DNA from: Solobacterium moorei
GTDB taxonomy: Bacteria; Bacillota_I; Bacilli_A; Erysipelotrichales; Erysipelotrichaceae
Direction: 5' to 3'
DNA: 64,000 nt
NCBI RefSeq assembly: GCF_036323475.1
Contig: NZ_AP028934.1
Coordinates: 124,001 to 188,000, forward strand
A model generated the notes under the pieces. That model was not told where the DNA came from, did not search any database, and saw only the letters and a list, made by a program, of their open reading frames with translations. Made by a program: the position numbers and the translations under genes. Positions within the stretch are counted from its first letter, which is position 1. Each line of letters opens with the position of its first letter. Shown piece after piece: positions 8,068 to 19,526 of the stretch.

Positions 8068-8613
8068 ATGAATCAGACTGTATTAGAGTCTAAGCAGGGT
8101 GTCGTTTCCGAAATTAAGGAAAAATTCACTAACTCTTCATCTACTATCGTTGCCGAGTACCGTGGCCTCTCAGTTGCTGAGGTTACTGAACTCCGTAGAG
8201 CATTACGTGCTGAAGGTGTTGAACTTAAGGTTTATAAGAACACATTAGCTAGTAAGGCTGCTGAAGATGCAGGGTATGGTGATCTTAAGGATTGCTTAAC
8301 AGGTCCTAACGCATTGGCATTCGGTGGAGATGAAACTGGTGCTGCTCGTGTAATGGCTAAGTTTGCTAAGAAGCACAAGGCATTAGTTCTTAAGGGTGGT
8401 ATTGTTGAAGGCAAGGTTGTTGACCTCAACACAGTAAATGAACTCTCTGCATTACCAAACAGAGAAGGCATGCTCAGCATGTTGCTATCTGTATTGAACG
8501 CTCCAGTATCTTCATTCGCACGTGCTGTGAATGCTGTTGCTGAAGCAAAGCCAGCTAACGGAGTTGCTCCGGTTGCTGAAGAAGTAAAAGAAGCTGCTGA
8601 GGCAGCTGCCTAA
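8068..8613 (+). CDS. rplJ: 50S ribosomal protein L10
   Basis: 181 residues. L10 forms the base of the ribosomal stalk, binding 23S rRNA and anchoring L7/L12 dimers through its C-terminal helix. The N terminus contains the recognisable EIKEKF...AEYRGLSVAEVTELR stretch and the tail is Ala/Glu-rich, as in related Firmicutes. GGAAGGTG precedes the ATG. The gene follows an L10 leader, so it is probably autoregulated together with rplL. rplK and rplA, usually just upstream, are not here; a PTS operon and an IS remnant occupy that position. Confidence 0.97.
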   Translation: MNQTVLESKQGVVSEIKEKFTNSSSTIVAEYRGLSVAEVTELRRALRAEGVELKVYKNTLASKAAEDAGYGDLKDCLTGPNALAFGGDETGAARVMAKFAKKHKALVLKGGIVEGKVVDLNTVNELSALPNREGMLSMLLSVLNAPVSSFARAVNAVAEAKPANGVAPVAEEVKEAAEAAA

Positions 8614-8642
8614 GAAAGAAATAGAAGAGGAGAAATTAATCC

Positions 8643-9014
8643 ATGGCAAAGTTAACACAGGAAGATATCCTAGCATATCTTGATGAAGCTACAATTCTTG
8701 AACTAAATGAACTCGTAAAGGCTATTGAAGAGAAGTACGGCGTTTCTGCTGCTGCTCCAGTAGCAGCCGCTGCTGCTCCAACAGAAGCTGCTACAGCTGC
8801 TCCTACAACAGTTAATGTTGTATTAGCTGCCGTTGGCGACTCTAAGGTAGGCGTAATTAAGGCTGTTCGTGAAATCACAGGTCTTGGACTTGTTGATGCT
8901 AAGAAGCTCGTTGATGGAGCTCCTGCAACAATCAAGGAAAACGTTGCTGCTGACGAAGCTGAAGAACTCAAGAAGAAGCTCACAGATGCTGGTGCAACTG
9001 TTGAATTCAAGTAA
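8643..9014 (+). CDS. rplL: 50S ribosomal protein L7/L12
   Basis: 123 residues. N-terminal dimerisation domain (1-35), a flexible Ala/Pro/Thr hinge (about 36-55) and the globular C-terminal domain that recruits translation factors ([16 protein letters not shown] then AKKLVDG). Length and domain order are normal for the family. AGAGGAGA precedes the ATG. It is the second gene of the L10 operon, with a strong terminator 26 bp downstream that should lower expression of ybxB and rpoBC relative to the stalk proteins. Confidence 0.97.
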   Translation: MAKLTQEDILAYLDEATILELNELVKAIEEKYGVSAAAPVAAAAAPTEAATAAPTTVNVVLAAVGDSKVGVIKAVREITGLGLVDAKKLVDGAPATIKENVAADEAEELKKKLTDAGATVEFK

Positions 9015-9039
9015 TCTAGAAAATAACAGTAAACACATG

Positions 9040-9072
9040 AAAAGCCGAATAATGAATTGTTCGGCTTTTCGG
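9040..9072 (+). terminator. Intercistronic terminator after rplL
   Basis: AAAAGCCGAA (9040-9049) pairs perfectly with TTCGGCTTTT (9060-9069). Partial read-through here would set the stoichiometry between stalk proteins and RNA polymerase subunits. Confidence 0.75.
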
Positions 9073-9092
9073 GTATTAGAAAGGAACGGTTA

Positions 9093-9692
9093 ATGGCACA
9101 TTATTTTACCGATAACCGAAGTCTGGACGAGAACCGGAAGGAACACACTTTCCGGTTTTTAGACCGTTTATATATCTTTACGACTGATAATGGCGTTTTC
9201 TCGAAAACTGGTGTGGACTATGGAAGCTATGTCTTGCTAAAAGCCATCAGTAAAGAAGAACTTCATGGAAGAATCTTGGATATGGGCTGTGGATATGGAA
9301 CGCTAGGCATCATTACAAAATCATTATTTCCTAGTAGTGAAGTCACAATGGCAGACATTAATCCACGTGCTGTAGAACTGGCACAATTAAACTGTGGTTT
9401 GAACCAAGTGGAATGTACTACGCTTGTTTCAGATGGATATGCAGAAACGAAAGGTCAATATCATTTTATTATCACCAATCCTCCAATTCGAACCGGAAAG
9501 AAAGTTATCTATAAAATGTTCGAAGACGCATATAACCATCTAGAAGTGGGCGGTTCTATCTATGCGGTTATCCGTAAACAACAGGGTGCGGAAAGTGCTA
9601 AGAAAAAGTTTGCGGAAGTATTCGGGAATTGTGAGGTTATTTCCAAGGATCGGGGATACTATATTTTGCAAAGTAGGAAGTTGACGGAATAA
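9093..9692 (+). CDS. ybxB: Class I SAM-dependent methyltransferase, RsmC-like (YbxB)
   Basis: 199 residues. The SAM-binding motif I is ILDMGCGYGTLG and motif IV is TNPPIRTGK, the NPP[IYF] signature of enzymes that methylate exocyclic amino groups, as RsmC does on 16S rRNA guanine. The gene sits between rplL and rpoB, exactly where ybxB lies in Bacillus, which supports the call. The ATG at 9093 is chosen over an in-frame upstream codon at 9057 because AAAGGA precedes it and the 9057 codon lies within the terminator hairpin. The substrate is inferred; it has only the single methyltransferase domain. Confidence 0.85.
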   Translation: MAHYFTDNRSLDENRKEHTFRFLDRLYIFTTDNGVFSKTGVDYGSYVLLKAISKEELHGRILDMGCGYGTLGIITKSLFPSSEVTMADINPRAVELAQLNCGLNQVECTTLVSDGYAETKGQYHFIITNPPIRTGKKVIYKMFEDAYNHLEVGGSIYAVIRKQQGAESAKKKFAEVFGNCEVISKDRGYYILQSRKLTE

Positions 9693-9712
9693 AAAAGTTG
9701 TTTTATTATAAT
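9681..9712 (+). promoter_or_regulatory. Possible rpoBC promoter
   Basis: TATAAT at 9707-9712 lies just downstream of ybxB. TTGACG at 9681-9686 is too far (20 bp) to be an ideal -35. The position fits an internal promoter for rpoB, but the match is incomplete. Confidence 0.3.
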
Positions 9713-9725
9713 AAATTGCAAAAGA

Positions 9726-9762
9726 GTCGAATAGGGATGGGGTTATTCTACCCTTTTTCGAC
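9726..9762 (+). other. Hairpin in the rpoB 5' leader
   Basis: GTCGAA (9726-9731) pairs with TTCGAC (9757-9762), and AGGG with CCCT just inside. There is no terminal T-run after it, so it is more likely an RNA processing or stability element than a terminator. Confidence 0.4.
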
Positions 9763-9797
9763 ATTTCTGGCGGTGCAGGCGAAAGGATGGCGAACAA

Positions 9798-12700
9798 ATG
9801 GAAAATAAGCAGACATACCACGTTGTGCATTATGGCAACAAGGCAACTCGTAGAGATTATTCTAAAGTTAGCAGTGGTCTAGATCTACCTGATTTAGTAG
9901 AAATTCAGACTGCGGCTTTTGATTGGTTTTTAAGAGACGGTATTAAAGAAGTATTTAACGATGTATATCCAATTTCAAACTATGCGGGTAACATTCGTTT
10001 GAAGTTCCTAGATTATGAATTTGGGGAACCAAAGTATTCAATCAGTGAATGCAAATACAGAGAAGTAAATTACAGCGCTCCTCTTAAGGGTAAGATGGAG
10101 TTAGAAGTTATGGATCCAGAGACTGGTGAAGTAATCACAAAGAATGAAGAGGTCTTCTTAGGGGACTTCCCTTTAATGACGCCAACAGGCACATTCATTA
10201 TTAATGGTGCTGAGCGTATTATTGTATCTCAGATTGTTCGCTCTCCAGGTGCGTACTTTGATATTGAATCAGAAGAGCGCACAGGTCGTGATACATACAA
10301 ATGTGAGTTGATTCCAAGCCGTGGAACATGGCTGGAATTTATGAGTGATGACAAAAAAGCTGCACTTGGCCGTATTTTAAACGTATCAATTGACCGCAGA
10401 AGAAAAGTGTTAAGCTCAATCTTATTCAAGGCAATTGGTTTATCCTTGAACCTTGAACGTGGTGAAAATGCATTTGATACAACTAACATGAAAAAGTTCT
10501 TAAAGGCATTAAACTTGCCTGTACATTCTGACGTTATCGTGCCAGAAGAAGAACGAGAATTCCAGAATGACTACATGTTATTGTATACAGCTATTTTTGG
10601 AAACTATGAAGAAGTGCGTAATACACTTGCGGCTGATAAGACAAAGACTAAGAACGAAGCACTCTTAACAGTGTATGAAAATCAGCGTGCTGATGAAATC
10701 GCAACAATCGATGGTGCGGTTACTTTAATGGATGCTAAGTTCTTTGATTACAGAAGATATGACTTAACAAAGGCAGGTCGTTATAAGGTTCATAAGAAGT
10801 TAAGCATCTTAGACCGTATGGAAGGCCTATCTCTTGAAAAGGATTTAGTAAGTGCTGAAGGCAAGACGCTTGTGAAGAAGGGTGTCGTTATTGATAAGGA
10901 ATTAAGAAATGAGTTACGTGCAGAAATTGATAAGGGTATTAATTGCCGTGCGTTACCATTTACGCATACATTCTCACACCCATCTACAGCAGTGATGGAT
11001 ACATCTTGGAAGAATAGCTTAGTAGGACGTATCTTAGCAGTTGATTTAGATGGTAAGACAGAACGTACAACATTAGAAATGGGTACAGTTCTAACAGAAG
11101 AAGATGTAAAAGCTATCGCTAAGGAATTCAAGCAGGTTACTGTTTATGCTGGTATTATCGCTTCACCTGTTAAGGTTACAAACGATAATGTCAATGCAGT
11201 TCTTGATTACGGTTCCCGTATGTTTGAAATCGGTCGTGTAACATTAAATGGCGAAGATTTAACAAACGCTGATGGAGAAGTAATGTGCCCAACATACTTA
11301 CCAGATGTTGAAGTAACTAAGCTTTCTACAACTGATCAAGAAACAATCGTGTCTGAGGCTACAAATCATTCTGGTGATGTAATTGTTTGGCTAGTAGGTG
11401 CTTGCGTACAGGAAGTAACTGTGATGCAGGAAGGACACCCAGTGAACTTGATTGGTATTGACCCATTAAATGGCAGACACACAATCACAATGAGTGATAT
11501 GTATGCTCTATATAACTACGAACTCACAATGTTCGATGGTGTAGGTTCTCAAGATGATATCGATATGCTTGGCAACCGTCGTATCCGTACAGTTGGTGAA
11601 CTTATTCAGAACCAATTCCGTATTGGCTTATCTCGTATGGAACGTGTTGTTAAGGAAAGAATGTCTATCGCAGACACAGCGAACTTAACACCTAAGCAAT
11701 TAACAAATATCCGTCCATTAACAGCTGCGATTAAGGAGTTCTTCTCCTCATCTCAGTTATCTCAGTTTATGGATCAGGAAAATCCACTTGCAGAGTTATC
11801 TAACAAGCGTCGTATTTCTGCGTTAGGACCTGGTGGTCTTACACGTGAACGCGCAGGCTTTGAAGTGCGTGATATTCACAATTCTCATTATGGACGTATC
11901 TGTCCGATTGAGACACCTGAAGGGCCAAACATCGGTTTGATTTCTTACCTTACAACTTATGCGAAGGTAAATGAATATGGCTTTATCGAAACTCCGTACC
12001 GTAAGGTTGTGGATGGCAAGGTTACTGATGAAATCAAGTACATGCCAGCAGATGAAGAAAACGATCACGTAATCGCACAGGCAAATGAGATCAAGGATGG
12101 TCGCCTTGTAGGCGATAAGATTATCGCTCGTATCAAGGGTGAAACGGTGATGGTTGACCGTAGCCAAGTAGACTATGCCGACGTATCTCCACGCCAGATT
12201 GTTTCTGTAGCGACTGCGTGCGTACCATTCTTGGAAAATGATGACTGTACTCGTGCCCTCATGGGTGCCAACATGCAGCGTCAGGCCGTACCGCTGATGA
12301 ACCCACATAGTCCATTTGTTGGTACAGGTATGGAGCACGTGATTGCGCGTGACTCAGGTTCTGCTTGTGTTGCGACAGGCCCAGGTGTTGTTACATATGT
12401 TGACGCAACAAAGGTTGTTGTGGCAGAAGATAATGGCAATGAGAAGACATATGAATTAACGAAGTATCGTCGTTCTAACGCGTCTACTTGCTTAAATCAA
12501 AGACCTATCGTTTGGGATGGTGAACGTGTTGAACGCGGCACGATCTTAGCGGATGGTCCAGCGATGGAAAATGGTGAACTTGCCTTAGGTCAAAACGTGA
12601 CTATCGCGTTTATGACATGGCATGGTTATAACTATGAGGATGCGATTATCATGTCCGAAAAGATGCAATCGCAGGATTACTATACATCTGTACATATTGA

Positions 12701-13958
12701 AGAATATGACATTGAATGCCGCGAAACGAAGTTAGGTCCAGAAGAGATTACTCGCGATATTCCTAACGTCGCTGAAAGTGCATGCCGCAACCTTGATGGT
12801 CGTGGTATCGTCATGGTTGGTGCGGAAGTGAAGGAAGGAGATATCCTTGTTGGTAAGGTAACTCCTAAGGGTCAGACAGACCAAACTCCAGAAGAGAAGC
12901 TATTGATGGCTATCTTCGGTGAGAAGTCACGTGAAGTACGTGATAACTCCTTGAAGGTACCACATGGTGGTGCTGGTATTGTTCACAGTATCCGCGTATT
13001 CAAGCGTAAGGAAGACCACGAACTTCCACCAGGAGTAAATGAAGTTGTTAAGGTTTATATCGTTCAGAAGCGTAAGATTTCTGAGGGCGATAAGATGGCT
13101 GGACGTCACGGTAACAAGGGTGTCATCTCCCGTATTAATCCAGTCGAAGATATGCCATATATGTCAGATGGAACTCCTATCGACATTATGTTGAACCCAT
13201 TCGGTGTACCATCACGTATGAATATCGGACAGGTATTGGAGGTTCATCTTGGATTCGCTGCGAAGCAGTTGGGTGTCAAGTTTGCGACTCCAGTATTCGA
13301 TGGTGTATCTAACACAGACCTACGTGACATTATGAAGGAATCTAACTCTTCACCAGATGGTAAGTATGTTCTATACGATGGACGTACAGGTGAAGCATAC
13401 GATGATCGTATCTCAGTTGGTGTCATGTACATGATTAAGCTTGCACACATGGTCGATGATAAGTTACATGCACGTGCAACTGGTCCATACTCACTCGTTA
13501 CACAACAGCCATTAGGTGGTAAGGCACAGAATGGTGGTCAGAGATTTGGTGAGATGGAAGTTTGGGCTCTTGAAGCATATGGTGCTTCTCACGTATTGCA
13601 AGAAATCTTGACGGTGAAGTCAGATGATATTGCTGGACGTACAAAGACATACGAAGCAATTGTGAAGGGTAAGGATATGCCAGAAGCTGGTATCCCTGAA
13701 TCATTCCGTGTATTAGTACACGAATTACAGGCTCTTGCGATTGATGTACGTATGATGGATGATGCTGGCAATGAAATGGATCTCAAGCAGATGGAACAGG
13801 AAGAACTCAAGGAAGAAACAACACTTGATTTTGACCCATCCACACTTGTAAATGATGCGGAATCAAACGAAAATCTAACAATTAAAGATGAATTAGATGA
13901 AGAAATTCCTGAGGCAGCGACCGTTGGGGTTGATGACTTTGGGGAAGAAGATCAATAA
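9798..13958 (+). CDS. rpoB: DNA-directed RNA polymerase beta subunit
   Basis: 1386 residues, longer than the roughly 1190 of Bacillus RpoB. Most of the extra length lies between residues about 341 and 586 in the beta lobe. The rifampicin pocket reads [31 protein letters not shown]; Asn669 replaces the His that is position 526 in E. coli numbering. The catalytic-core stretches [16 protein letters not shown] and [18 protein letters not shown] are intact. The tail beyond residue 1325 is acidic. AAAGGA lies upstream of the ATG. It forms an operon with rpoC (13-bp gap). Confidence 0.97.
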   Translation: MENKQTYHVVHYGNKATRRDYSKVSSGLDLPDLVEIQTAAFDWFLRDGIKEVFNDVYPISNYAGNIRLKFLDYEFGEPKYSISECKYREVNYSAPLKGKMELEVMDPETGEVITKNEEVFLGDFPLMTPTGTFIINGAERIIVSQIVRSPGAYFDIESEERTGRDTYKCELIPSRGTWLEFMSDDKKAALGRILNVSIDRRRKVLSSILFKAIGLSLNLERGENAFDTTNMKKFLKALNLPVHSDVIVPEEEREFQNDYMLLYTAIFGNYEEVRNTLAADKTKTKNEALLTVYENQRADEIATIDGAVTLMDAKFFDYRRYDLTKAGRYKVHKKLSILDRMEGLSLEKDLVSAEGKTLVKKGVVIDKELRNELRAEIDKGINCRALPFTHTFSHPSTAVMDTSWKNSLVGRILAVDLDGKTERTTLEMGTVLTEEDVKAIAKEFKQVTVYAGIIASPVKVTNDNVNAVLDYGSRMFEIGRVTLNGEDLTNADGEVMCPTYLPDVEVTKLSTTDQETIVSEATNHSGDVIVWLVGACVQEVTVMQEGHPVNLIGIDPLNGRHTITMSDMYALYNYELTMFDGVGSQDDIDMLGNRRIRTVGELIQNQFRIGLSRMERVVKERMSIADTANLTPKQLTNIRPLTAAIKEFFSSSQLSQFMDQENPLAELSNKRRISALGPGGLTRERAGFEVRDIHNSHYGRICPIETPEGPNIGLISYLTTYAKVNEYGFIETPYRKVVDGKVTDEIKYMPADEENDHVIAQANEIKDGRLVGDKIIARIKGETVMVDRSQVDYADVSPRQIVSVATACVPFLENDDCTRALMGANMQRQAVPLMNPHSPFVGTGMEHVIARDSGSACVATGPGVVTYVDATKVVVAEDNGNEKTYELTKYRRSNASTCLNQRPIVWDGERVERGTILADGPAMENGELALGQNVTIAFMTWHGYNYEDAIIMSEKMQSQDYYTSVHIEEYDIECRETKLGPEEITRDIPNVAESACRNLDGRGIVMVGAEVKEGDILVGKVTPKGQTDQTPEEKLLMAIFGEKSREVRDNSLKVPHGGAGIVHSIRVFKRKEDHELPPGVNEVVKVYIVQKRKISEGDKMAGRHGNKGVISRINPVEDMPYMSDGTPIDIMLNPFGVPSRMNIGQVLEVHLGFAAKQLGVKFATPVFDGVSNTDLRDIMKESNSSPDGKYVLYDGRTGEAYDDRISVGVMYMIKLAHMVDDKLHARATGPYSLVTQQPLGGKAQNGGQRFGEMEVWALEAYGASHVLQEILTVKSDDIAGRTKTYEAIVKGKDMPEAGIPESFRVLVHELQALAIDVRMMDDAGNEMDLKQMEQEELKEETTLDFDPSTLVNDAESNENLTIKDELDEEIPEAATVGVDDFGEEDQ

Positions 13959-13971
13959 GGAGGATGCTTAG

Positions 13972-16900
13972 ATGAATATTAATAACTTTACAGCAATTAA
14001 AGTCGGTCTGGCATCACCAGAAAAAATCCTTGCTTGGTCATATGGCGAAGTGAAGAAGCCAGAAACAATCAACTATCGTTCTCAAAAGCCTGAACGTGAT
14101 GGTTTATTCTGCGAACGCATTTTCGGTCCTACTAAGGACTGGGAGTGCGCTTGCGGAAAGTTCAAGAAGATTCGTTACCAAGGCGTAGTCTGCGACCGAT
14201 GTGGTGTTGAAATTACAAAGGCTAGCGTTCGTCGTGAACGTATGGGTCATATTGAACTCGCTGCTCCAGTAGCACACATTTGGTATTTACGTGGAATTCC
14301 TTCCCGAATGGCACTTCTATTAAACGTAGCGCCTAAGTCATTAGAAGAAGTTGTATACTTCGTATCTTGGATCGTAACTGATCCAGGAGACACAAAGCTT
14401 GAATACAAGCAGATTCTTTCTGAAAGAGAATACCGCGAAAACAACGCTATTTATGGTGCTGGTAGCTTCGTTGCACAAACAGGTGCAGAAGCGATTAAGA
14501 CGCTGCTTGAACAATGTGATGTTGAAGCAGAATATACAGCAATTATGGCAGAGCTTGAAAAGTCTACAGGTGATAAGCGCAAGAAACTAATCAAGCGTTT
14601 AGAAACAGTAGAAGCTTTCCGTAATTCTGAAAACAAGCCAGAGTGGATGGTATTAACTGTATTGCCAGTTATCCCACCGGATCTTCGTCCAATGTTACAG
14701 TTGGATGGTGGTCGTTTCGCCACTTCTGACTTAAACGATTTATATCGTCGTGTTATTACTCGTAATAACCGTTTAAAGAAGTTGCTTGAACTTGGAACAC
14801 CTGCAATCATCGTGCAAAACGAAAAACGTATGTTACAGGAGGCGGTTGATGCGTTAATTGATAACGGGCGTCGTTCTAAAGCAATTACAGGTGCTGGCGG
14901 ACGTGCACTCAAGTCTCTATCTCATTCCTTAAAGGGTAAGCAGGGACGTTTCCGTCAGAACTTATTAGGTAAGCGTGTCGACTTCTCTGGTCGTTCTGTT
15001 ATTGCGATTGGACCATACCTCAAGATGTGGCAGTGTGGATTACCTAAGGAAATGGCAATTAATTTATATAAGCCATTCGTTATTAACGAATTGGTAAACT
15101 TACAGATTGCGTCAAATCCTAAGACAGCTGAGAAGTTGATTGGTCGTCAAGACCCACGTGTTTGGGATGTTGTGGAAAAGGTTATCGCTAACCACCCGGT
15201 ATTCCTAAACCGTGCACCTACACTTCACCGTTTAGGTATTCAGGCATTCTTCCCACGCTTAGTTGAAGGTCGTGCTATCCGTGTGCATCCGTTAGTGTGT
15301 CCTGCGTTTAATGCGGACTTCGACGGTGACCAGATGGCTGTCCATCTTCCATTAAGCGAGATGGCAAGAGCTGAAACTGAAGTCTTAATGCTAGGTTCTA
15401 ACAATATCTTAGGCCCTAAGGATGGTAAGCCTATTGTTACACCTGGACAGGACTTAGTACTAGGTAACTTCTACTTGAACATGGAAGAGACAGCTGAAGA
15501 GTTCAAGAAGAAGGCAGACGCTCTAGAACAGCTTGGTGAAAAGACTGAAGCGGCAAGATGGAGAAGATATAGTGAAAATGAAGGACATGTCTTCAAGGAT
15601 GTCAATGAAGTAATGATGGCATACCAGACGGGGGTTGTTCACTTACATAATCGTATCGCTCTTCCTGCAAGAACAGTTAACAAGACGGGCTTTACAGAAG
15701 AGCAAAATAACAAGTACTTATTAACATCAGTTGGTAAGATTATCTTTAATGGTGTATTCCCGGCAGATTTCCCATATCTCAACGAGGTAACTCCAGAAAA
15801 TCTAAAGGCAACACCAGATTCAGAGTTTGTTCCACTAGGTACAGATATCAAGAAGGAACTTGCTAACCGCAAGGTAGCATCTGAATTCAAGAAGAAGGAC
15901 CTAGGAAACTTGATTGCGGCTGTCTTTGATCACTATAAGACAAACGGCACATCAGACATCTTGGATAGCTTGAAGGATATGGGATACCTCTATTCAACAT
16001 TAGCGGGTATGACGGTAGCTCTCAGCGATATCTCTGTAGCACCTAACAAGAAAGCGTTAGTAGCTGAAGGTCGTAAGAAGGCTGAACAGTTCAACATGTT
16101 ACGTGACAGAGGTCTATTAACACCTCAGGAATGGGAAGCAAAGTTCTCCTCACTCTGGAATGATGTTAAGAATGATGTTGGTAACAACTTGATGGAATCT
16201 ATGGCACGTATGAACCCAATCAACATGATGGCGGTATCTGGTGCTCGTGGTAATAAGAACCATTTTACACAGTTAGCTGGTATGCGTGGATTGATGGCGC
16301 GCCCTACTCAGTCTAAGTCCCGTAAGGAATACCAACCATCTATTATTGAAGTCCCAATTTACTCATGTTTCCGTGAAGGAATGAGTGTATCAGAGTTCTT
16401 TATCTCTACTCACGGTGTACGTAAGGGATTAACAGATACAGCCTTGAAGACTGCTGAATCTGGATACTTAACACGTCGTCTTGTCGATGTCGCTCAAGAA
16501 GTTATCATCGGAGAAGAGGACTGCGGAACAGAACGTGGATATCTCGTTAAGAACATCTACGAAGATAAGATTCTACGTCCAGATGAAAAGCCAGTATTAA
16601 TTGAAGGCTTATTCGATCGTATCGTTGGCCGTTACACGCAAAAGCCAATCTTAGATCCTAAGACAGGTGAAGTAATTGTTGAAGGCGATACATTAGTAGA
16701 TGAAGATTTAGCACAGAAGGTTGTTGCGGCTGGAGTTGAAGAGGTTTACATTCGTAACGTATTCACTTGTGAATCTACAAATGGCATCTGCCGTAAGTGC
16801 TATGGTCGCAACATGGCTACAGGCAACCTTGTTGAGGAAGGTGAAGCTATTGGTATCATGGCCGCTCAGGCGATTGGTGAACCTGGTACACAGCTAACAA

Positions 16901-17853
16901 TGCGTAACTTCCACACTGGTGGTGTTGCGACACAGAACGGTGATATTACACAGGGTCTTCCTCGTGTAGAAGAATTGTTCGAAGCGCGTGCACCTAAGGG
17001 ATTAGCTGTCATCTCTAAGATTGATGGCGAAATCACGGATGTACATGACAATGAAAACAAGACAGGTACGGTTATTGTTGTATCTAATGAAAATGAATCT
17101 ATCGAACACAAGTGTGACTTAACACAGGTGAAGCGTCAGAACTTAAATATCGGCGATCATGTATCTGCTGGTGATAAGTTAACTGAAGGTCCAATCGCTC
17201 CTAAGGAACTGTTGGAAGTAGCTGGTGTAAGAGCTGTTCAGGAATATATCTTGAAGGAAGTTAAGAAGGTTTACTCTTCTCAGTCCATCGATATTTCTGA
17301 CAAGCACTTGGAAGTAATGATCAAGCAGATGTTAAAGAAGGTCATCGTTATCGAAGGTAATGACTCAGGCTTAAGTGCTGGGCAGACATTATCACTCGCT
17401 AATATGAACGTAATTAACGAAGATCTATTGTTCGACGGAAAGAAACCAGCGAAGTTTGGTCCATTACTCTTGGGCATCTCCAAGTCAGCTGTTGAAACAG
17501 ATTCATTCTTATCCGCTGCATCCTTCCAGGAAACAACAAGAGTTCTTACAGAAGCTGCAGTTAGAGGTAAGGTTGATAAACTTGAGGGTCTTAAGGAGAA
17601 TGTTATCATCGGTAAACTTATTCCAGCTGGAACAGGTAGAAACTTTGACCGTGAAACATCACGCCGCATTGAAGAGCGTGCAATGGAGCTCAAGGAAATT
17701 CGTGAAGAAAAAGCTAGAGAACTCGCAGAAGCAACTGCAAACAGATTGCCTGATGAGATTCTCGGAAGCAACGCAGATGTGCATGTAAGTAGTGCAGAAT
17801 CCGCTCTTGCTTTGGCTGAACGCATGAAGTCAGAACATAACTTTGATTTCTAA
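13972..17853 (+). CDS. rpoC: DNA-directed RNA polymerase beta' subunit
   Basis: 1293 residues. The N-terminal zinc site is [20 protein letters not shown], and the catalytic Mg-binding motif [12 protein letters not shown] has its three Asp at 449, 451 and 453. The second zinc cluster [15 protein letters not shown] and the trigger-loop region MRNFHTGG are present. It catalyses RNA synthesis together with RpoB. AAGGAGG precedes the ATG. Genes that usually follow in Bacillus (L7Ae-like, rpsL, rpsG) are absent; instead a terminator, an IS30 element and rrn operons follow. Confidence 0.97.
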   Translation: MNINNFTAIKVGLASPEKILAWSYGEVKKPETINYRSQKPERDGLFCERIFGPTKDWECACGKFKKIRYQGVVCDRCGVEITKASVRRERMGHIELAAPVAHIWYLRGIPSRMALLLNVAPKSLEEVVYFVSWIVTDPGDTKLEYKQILSEREYRENNAIYGAGSFVAQTGAEAIKTLLEQCDVEAEYTAIMAELEKSTGDKRKKLIKRLETVEAFRNSENKPEWMVLTVLPVIPPDLRPMLQLDGGRFATSDLNDLYRRVITRNNRLKKLLELGTPAIIVQNEKRMLQEAVDALIDNGRRSKAITGAGGRALKSLSHSLKGKQGRFRQNLLGKRVDFSGRSVIAIGPYLKMWQCGLPKEMAINLYKPFVINELVNLQIASNPKTAEKLIGRQDPRVWDVVEKVIANHPVFLNRAPTLHRLGIQAFFPRLVEGRAIRVHPLVCPAFNADFDGDQMAVHLPLSEMARAETEVLMLGSNNILGPKDGKPIVTPGQDLVLGNFYLNMEETAEEFKKKADALEQLGEKTEAARWRRYSENEGHVFKDVNEVMMAYQTGVVHLHNRIALPARTVNKTGFTEEQNNKYLLTSVGKIIFNGVFPADFPYLNEVTPENLKATPDSEFVPLGTDIKKELANRKVASEFKKKDLGNLIAAVFDHYKTNGTSDILDSLKDMGYLYSTLAGMTVALSDISVAPNKKALVAEGRKKAEQFNMLRDRGLLTPQEWEAKFSSLWNDVKNDVGNNLMESMARMNPINMMAVSGARGNKNHFTQLAGMRGLMARPTQSKSRKEYQPSIIEVPIYSCFREGMSVSEFFISTHGVRKGLTDTALKTAESGYLTRRLVDVAQEVIIGEEDCGTERGYLVKNIYEDKILRPDEKPVLIEGLFDRIVGRYTQKPILDPKTGEVIVEGDTLVDEDLAQKVVAAGVEEVYIRNVFTCESTNGICRKCYGRNMATGNLVEEGEAIGIMAAQAIGEPGTQLTMRNFHTGGVATQNGDITQGLPRVEELFEARAPKGLAVISKIDGEITDVHDNENKTGTVIVVSNENESIEHKCDLTQVKRQNLNIGDHVSAGDKLTEGPIAPKELLEVAGVRAVQEYILKEVKKVYSSQSIDISDKHLEVMIKQMLKKVIVIEGNDSGLSAGQTLSLANMNVINEDLLFDGKKPAKFGPLLLGISKSAVETDSFLSAASFQETTRVLTEAAVRGKVDKLEGLKENVIIGKLIPAGTGRNFDRETSRRIEERAMELKEIREEKARELAEATANRLPDEILGSNADVHVSSAESALALAERMKSEHNFDF

Positions 17854-17869
17854 TGAATGCATGAAATGG

Positions 17870-17896
17870 AGCAGTCTGGAAACAGGCTGCTTTTTT
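17870..17896 (+). terminator. rpoC terminator, interrupted downstream by an IS30 element
   Basis: AGCAGTC (17870-17876) pairs with GGCTGCT (17885-17891), one G-U pair, followed by six T. A wider inverted repeat is visible, since ATGCAT occurs at 17857-17862 and again at 17897-17902. The IS30 element begins 6 bp after the second ATGCAT. Confidence 0.8.
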
Positions 17897-17907
17897 ATGC
17901 ATACATG
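17894..17907. repeat. Left 14-bp target-site duplication of the IS30 element
   Basis: TTTATGCATACATG, repeated exactly at 19541-19554. It includes the last T residues of the rpoC terminator. Confidence 0.8.
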
Positions 17908-17920
17908 CTCAATTTTCAGT

Positions 17921-18092
17921 GAAAGCCCCCTTTTAACGAAAGCTCCCTTTAATTGGGGTGCTTTTCCATTTACAGGTTTTGAATTTATATATTTTAAGCT
18001 ATAATCTAAATAGATATTGGGCATTTTGACCGCACGAAAAGTATACTTTCAAATGAAATTTTTTTGAATTTCTCTTGAAAGCTCCCTTTGAA
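17921..18092 (+). repeat. Iterated subterminal motif, left end of the IS30 element
   Basis: Three copies related to GAAAGCTCCCTTT: 17921-17936, 17938-17952 and 18077-18092, all in the same orientation. They are candidate transposase binding sites. Confidence 0.5.
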
Positions 18093-18123
18093 TATAAAGA
18101 GATGGTGCTGTTAGGGTCTGATG

Positions 18124-19428
18124 CTAATGGAGGATAGGTGTTAGATCAACTGCCTTGGGTGAAATGGGATGAAGGCGGTTTAGTTCTAACACCTTTTCGT
18201 TTAGTACTAGTTTGGCAATGCTGTAGGGTGATTGGTAATTTAACTTCCTGCGTACATAATTATTTACCTGATTTGATACGAAATTGATGTCGTATTTTGT
18301 AAGGCTGTTCATACTGCATCCTTTTGGAATCTTCTCTCTGAAGTGCTCGTGGTTCTTTTCACATTTGCCTTTGTCATCAGAACGTCTAGGCCTTGCGAAA
18401 TAGATACTGATGAGTTTTTCTCCCGTTTCAGGGTCTGTCTCAAGCGATAGTGGATCATGGAACTCAGTGCCATTATCGGTGAGTATGATAGTGAACGTAT
18501 CTTTGAATAAGTCGATGCCTAAGAAACTTTTGATAGTATCAAATAGATACGTTACCTCAAACATATTCTTGTGTCGTAAGAGAAAATATAATTGAAGATT
18601 GGAACGTCTGTGTAACAGGCTCAGTACACACTTCTCATCGCTCCCTTTCTTCCCGATGATCGTATCCATTTCCCATACGTTTACATCTGGTCCTGCTGTT
18701 TCTAGGGCTGCTAGGAAGTCCTCGTATTTGCGTCCTTCGAGGAAATCGTAGTCAATCGATATAGGATGATGCCTTGAAGAACTGCGTTGCGTGTAGCGTA
18801 CCTGACGTTTTAGGTCGATGTTTGAAATCCCGGGAATCTGGTGCTCACGAATGTATCTATATGCAGTAGAGGCGGATATATTCAGGTCGTTAGTATGGAT
18901 AATCGTATCGATGGATTGCTTTTTAGGAATATTATTTTGAAATGCCTCCACGATAGATTTCATTTCTGCTTCGCTCTTGCGAGGTCCGGACCTCCATTCT
19001 AATTTGTCTTGCGTATATTTATCCTGTGCTATTCGTGCGATGTAGAAGTACTTGGGAAGATGACATTTATGTATGTCAGGACAACCTGAACAGACATAAG
19101 GGAATCGCTCTATTCTCTCGCAAACGGGATATGAGACGAAGTCATCACATAGCTCGTTGCAGTCCTTATGCTTACAAGACTTACAATCACCGCTTATGCA
19201 ATATGTGCATAAGCGATGTTTCTTACAAGAATCTTGACGTCCACATTTGTTCGTCTTATTCGAGTGGACACGTACGACCCTGTGTGCTTTGATTTCTTCA
19301 CGTACGCATTTCGGTGAATGATTGATAGAGAGTGCTATCTGTTTGAGTTTGATGTCGGAATGATTCAATAGAACTTCTATAGATTTACGTTCTTCTAAAG
19401 ATAGATGTTTATAACCGCTGGCAACCAT
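18124..19428 (-). CDS. IS30-family transposase
   Basis: 434 residues. An N-terminal HTH (YKHLSLEERKSIEVLL then IALSINHSPKCVREEI, about 5-50) recognises the element ends. Next comes a Cys-rich segment (about 60-130) with many CxxC-type pairs, likely zinc-binding. The DDE catalytic core has Asp in WEMDTIIGKKG, Asp in ILTDNGTEF and Glu in KCEKNHEHFRE. All three catalytic residues are present and the frame is intact, so it may be active. The start ATG (19428) has GGAGG upstream on its strand. The C-terminal half matches rve-type IS30 integrase cores. Confidence 0.9.
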   Translation of the reverse strand: MVASGYKHLSLEERKSIEVLLNHSDIKLKQIALSINHSPKCVREEIKAHRVVRVHSNKTNKCGRQDSCKKHRLCTYCISGDCKSCKHKDCNELCDDFVSYPVCERIERFPYVCSGCPDIHKCHLPKYFYIARIAQDKYTQDKLEWRSGPRKSEAEMKSIVEAFQNNIPKKQSIDTIIHTNDLNISASTAYRYIREHQIPGISNIDLKRQVRYTQRSSSRHHPISIDYDFLEGRKYEDFLAALETAGPDVNVWEMDTIIGKKGSDEKCVLSLLHRRSNLQLYFLLRHKNMFEVTYLFDTIKSFLGIDLFKDTFTIILTDNGTEFHDPLSLETDPETGEKLISIYFARPRRSDDKGKCEKNHEHFREKIPKGCSMNSLTKYDINFVSNQVNNYVRRKLNYQSPYSIAKLVLNEKVLELNRLHPISPKAVDLTPILH

Positions 19429-19480
19429 ATGATTGCCTCCTTTCTTGAACTGCCAGCACCATCTCTAAAGACATCATATT

Positions 19481-19526
19481 AAAAAAGGGAACCTTCACCA
19501 ATAATAAAATCAAAAGAGGAACTTTC
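19481..19526 (-). repeat. Iterated subterminal motif, right end of the IS30 element
   Basis: Two copies of the GAAAGCTCCCTTT-like motif on the minus strand, at 19481-19496 and 19512-19526, mirroring the three at the left end. Confidence 0.5.

Noticed and set aside
11823-12338. A 171-residue ORF antisense to rpoB, and a 181-residue ORF antisense to rpoC (17280-17825)
   Set aside because: No ribosome binding site or family resemblance; codon constraints of the highly expressed sense genes explain the long open antisense frames.
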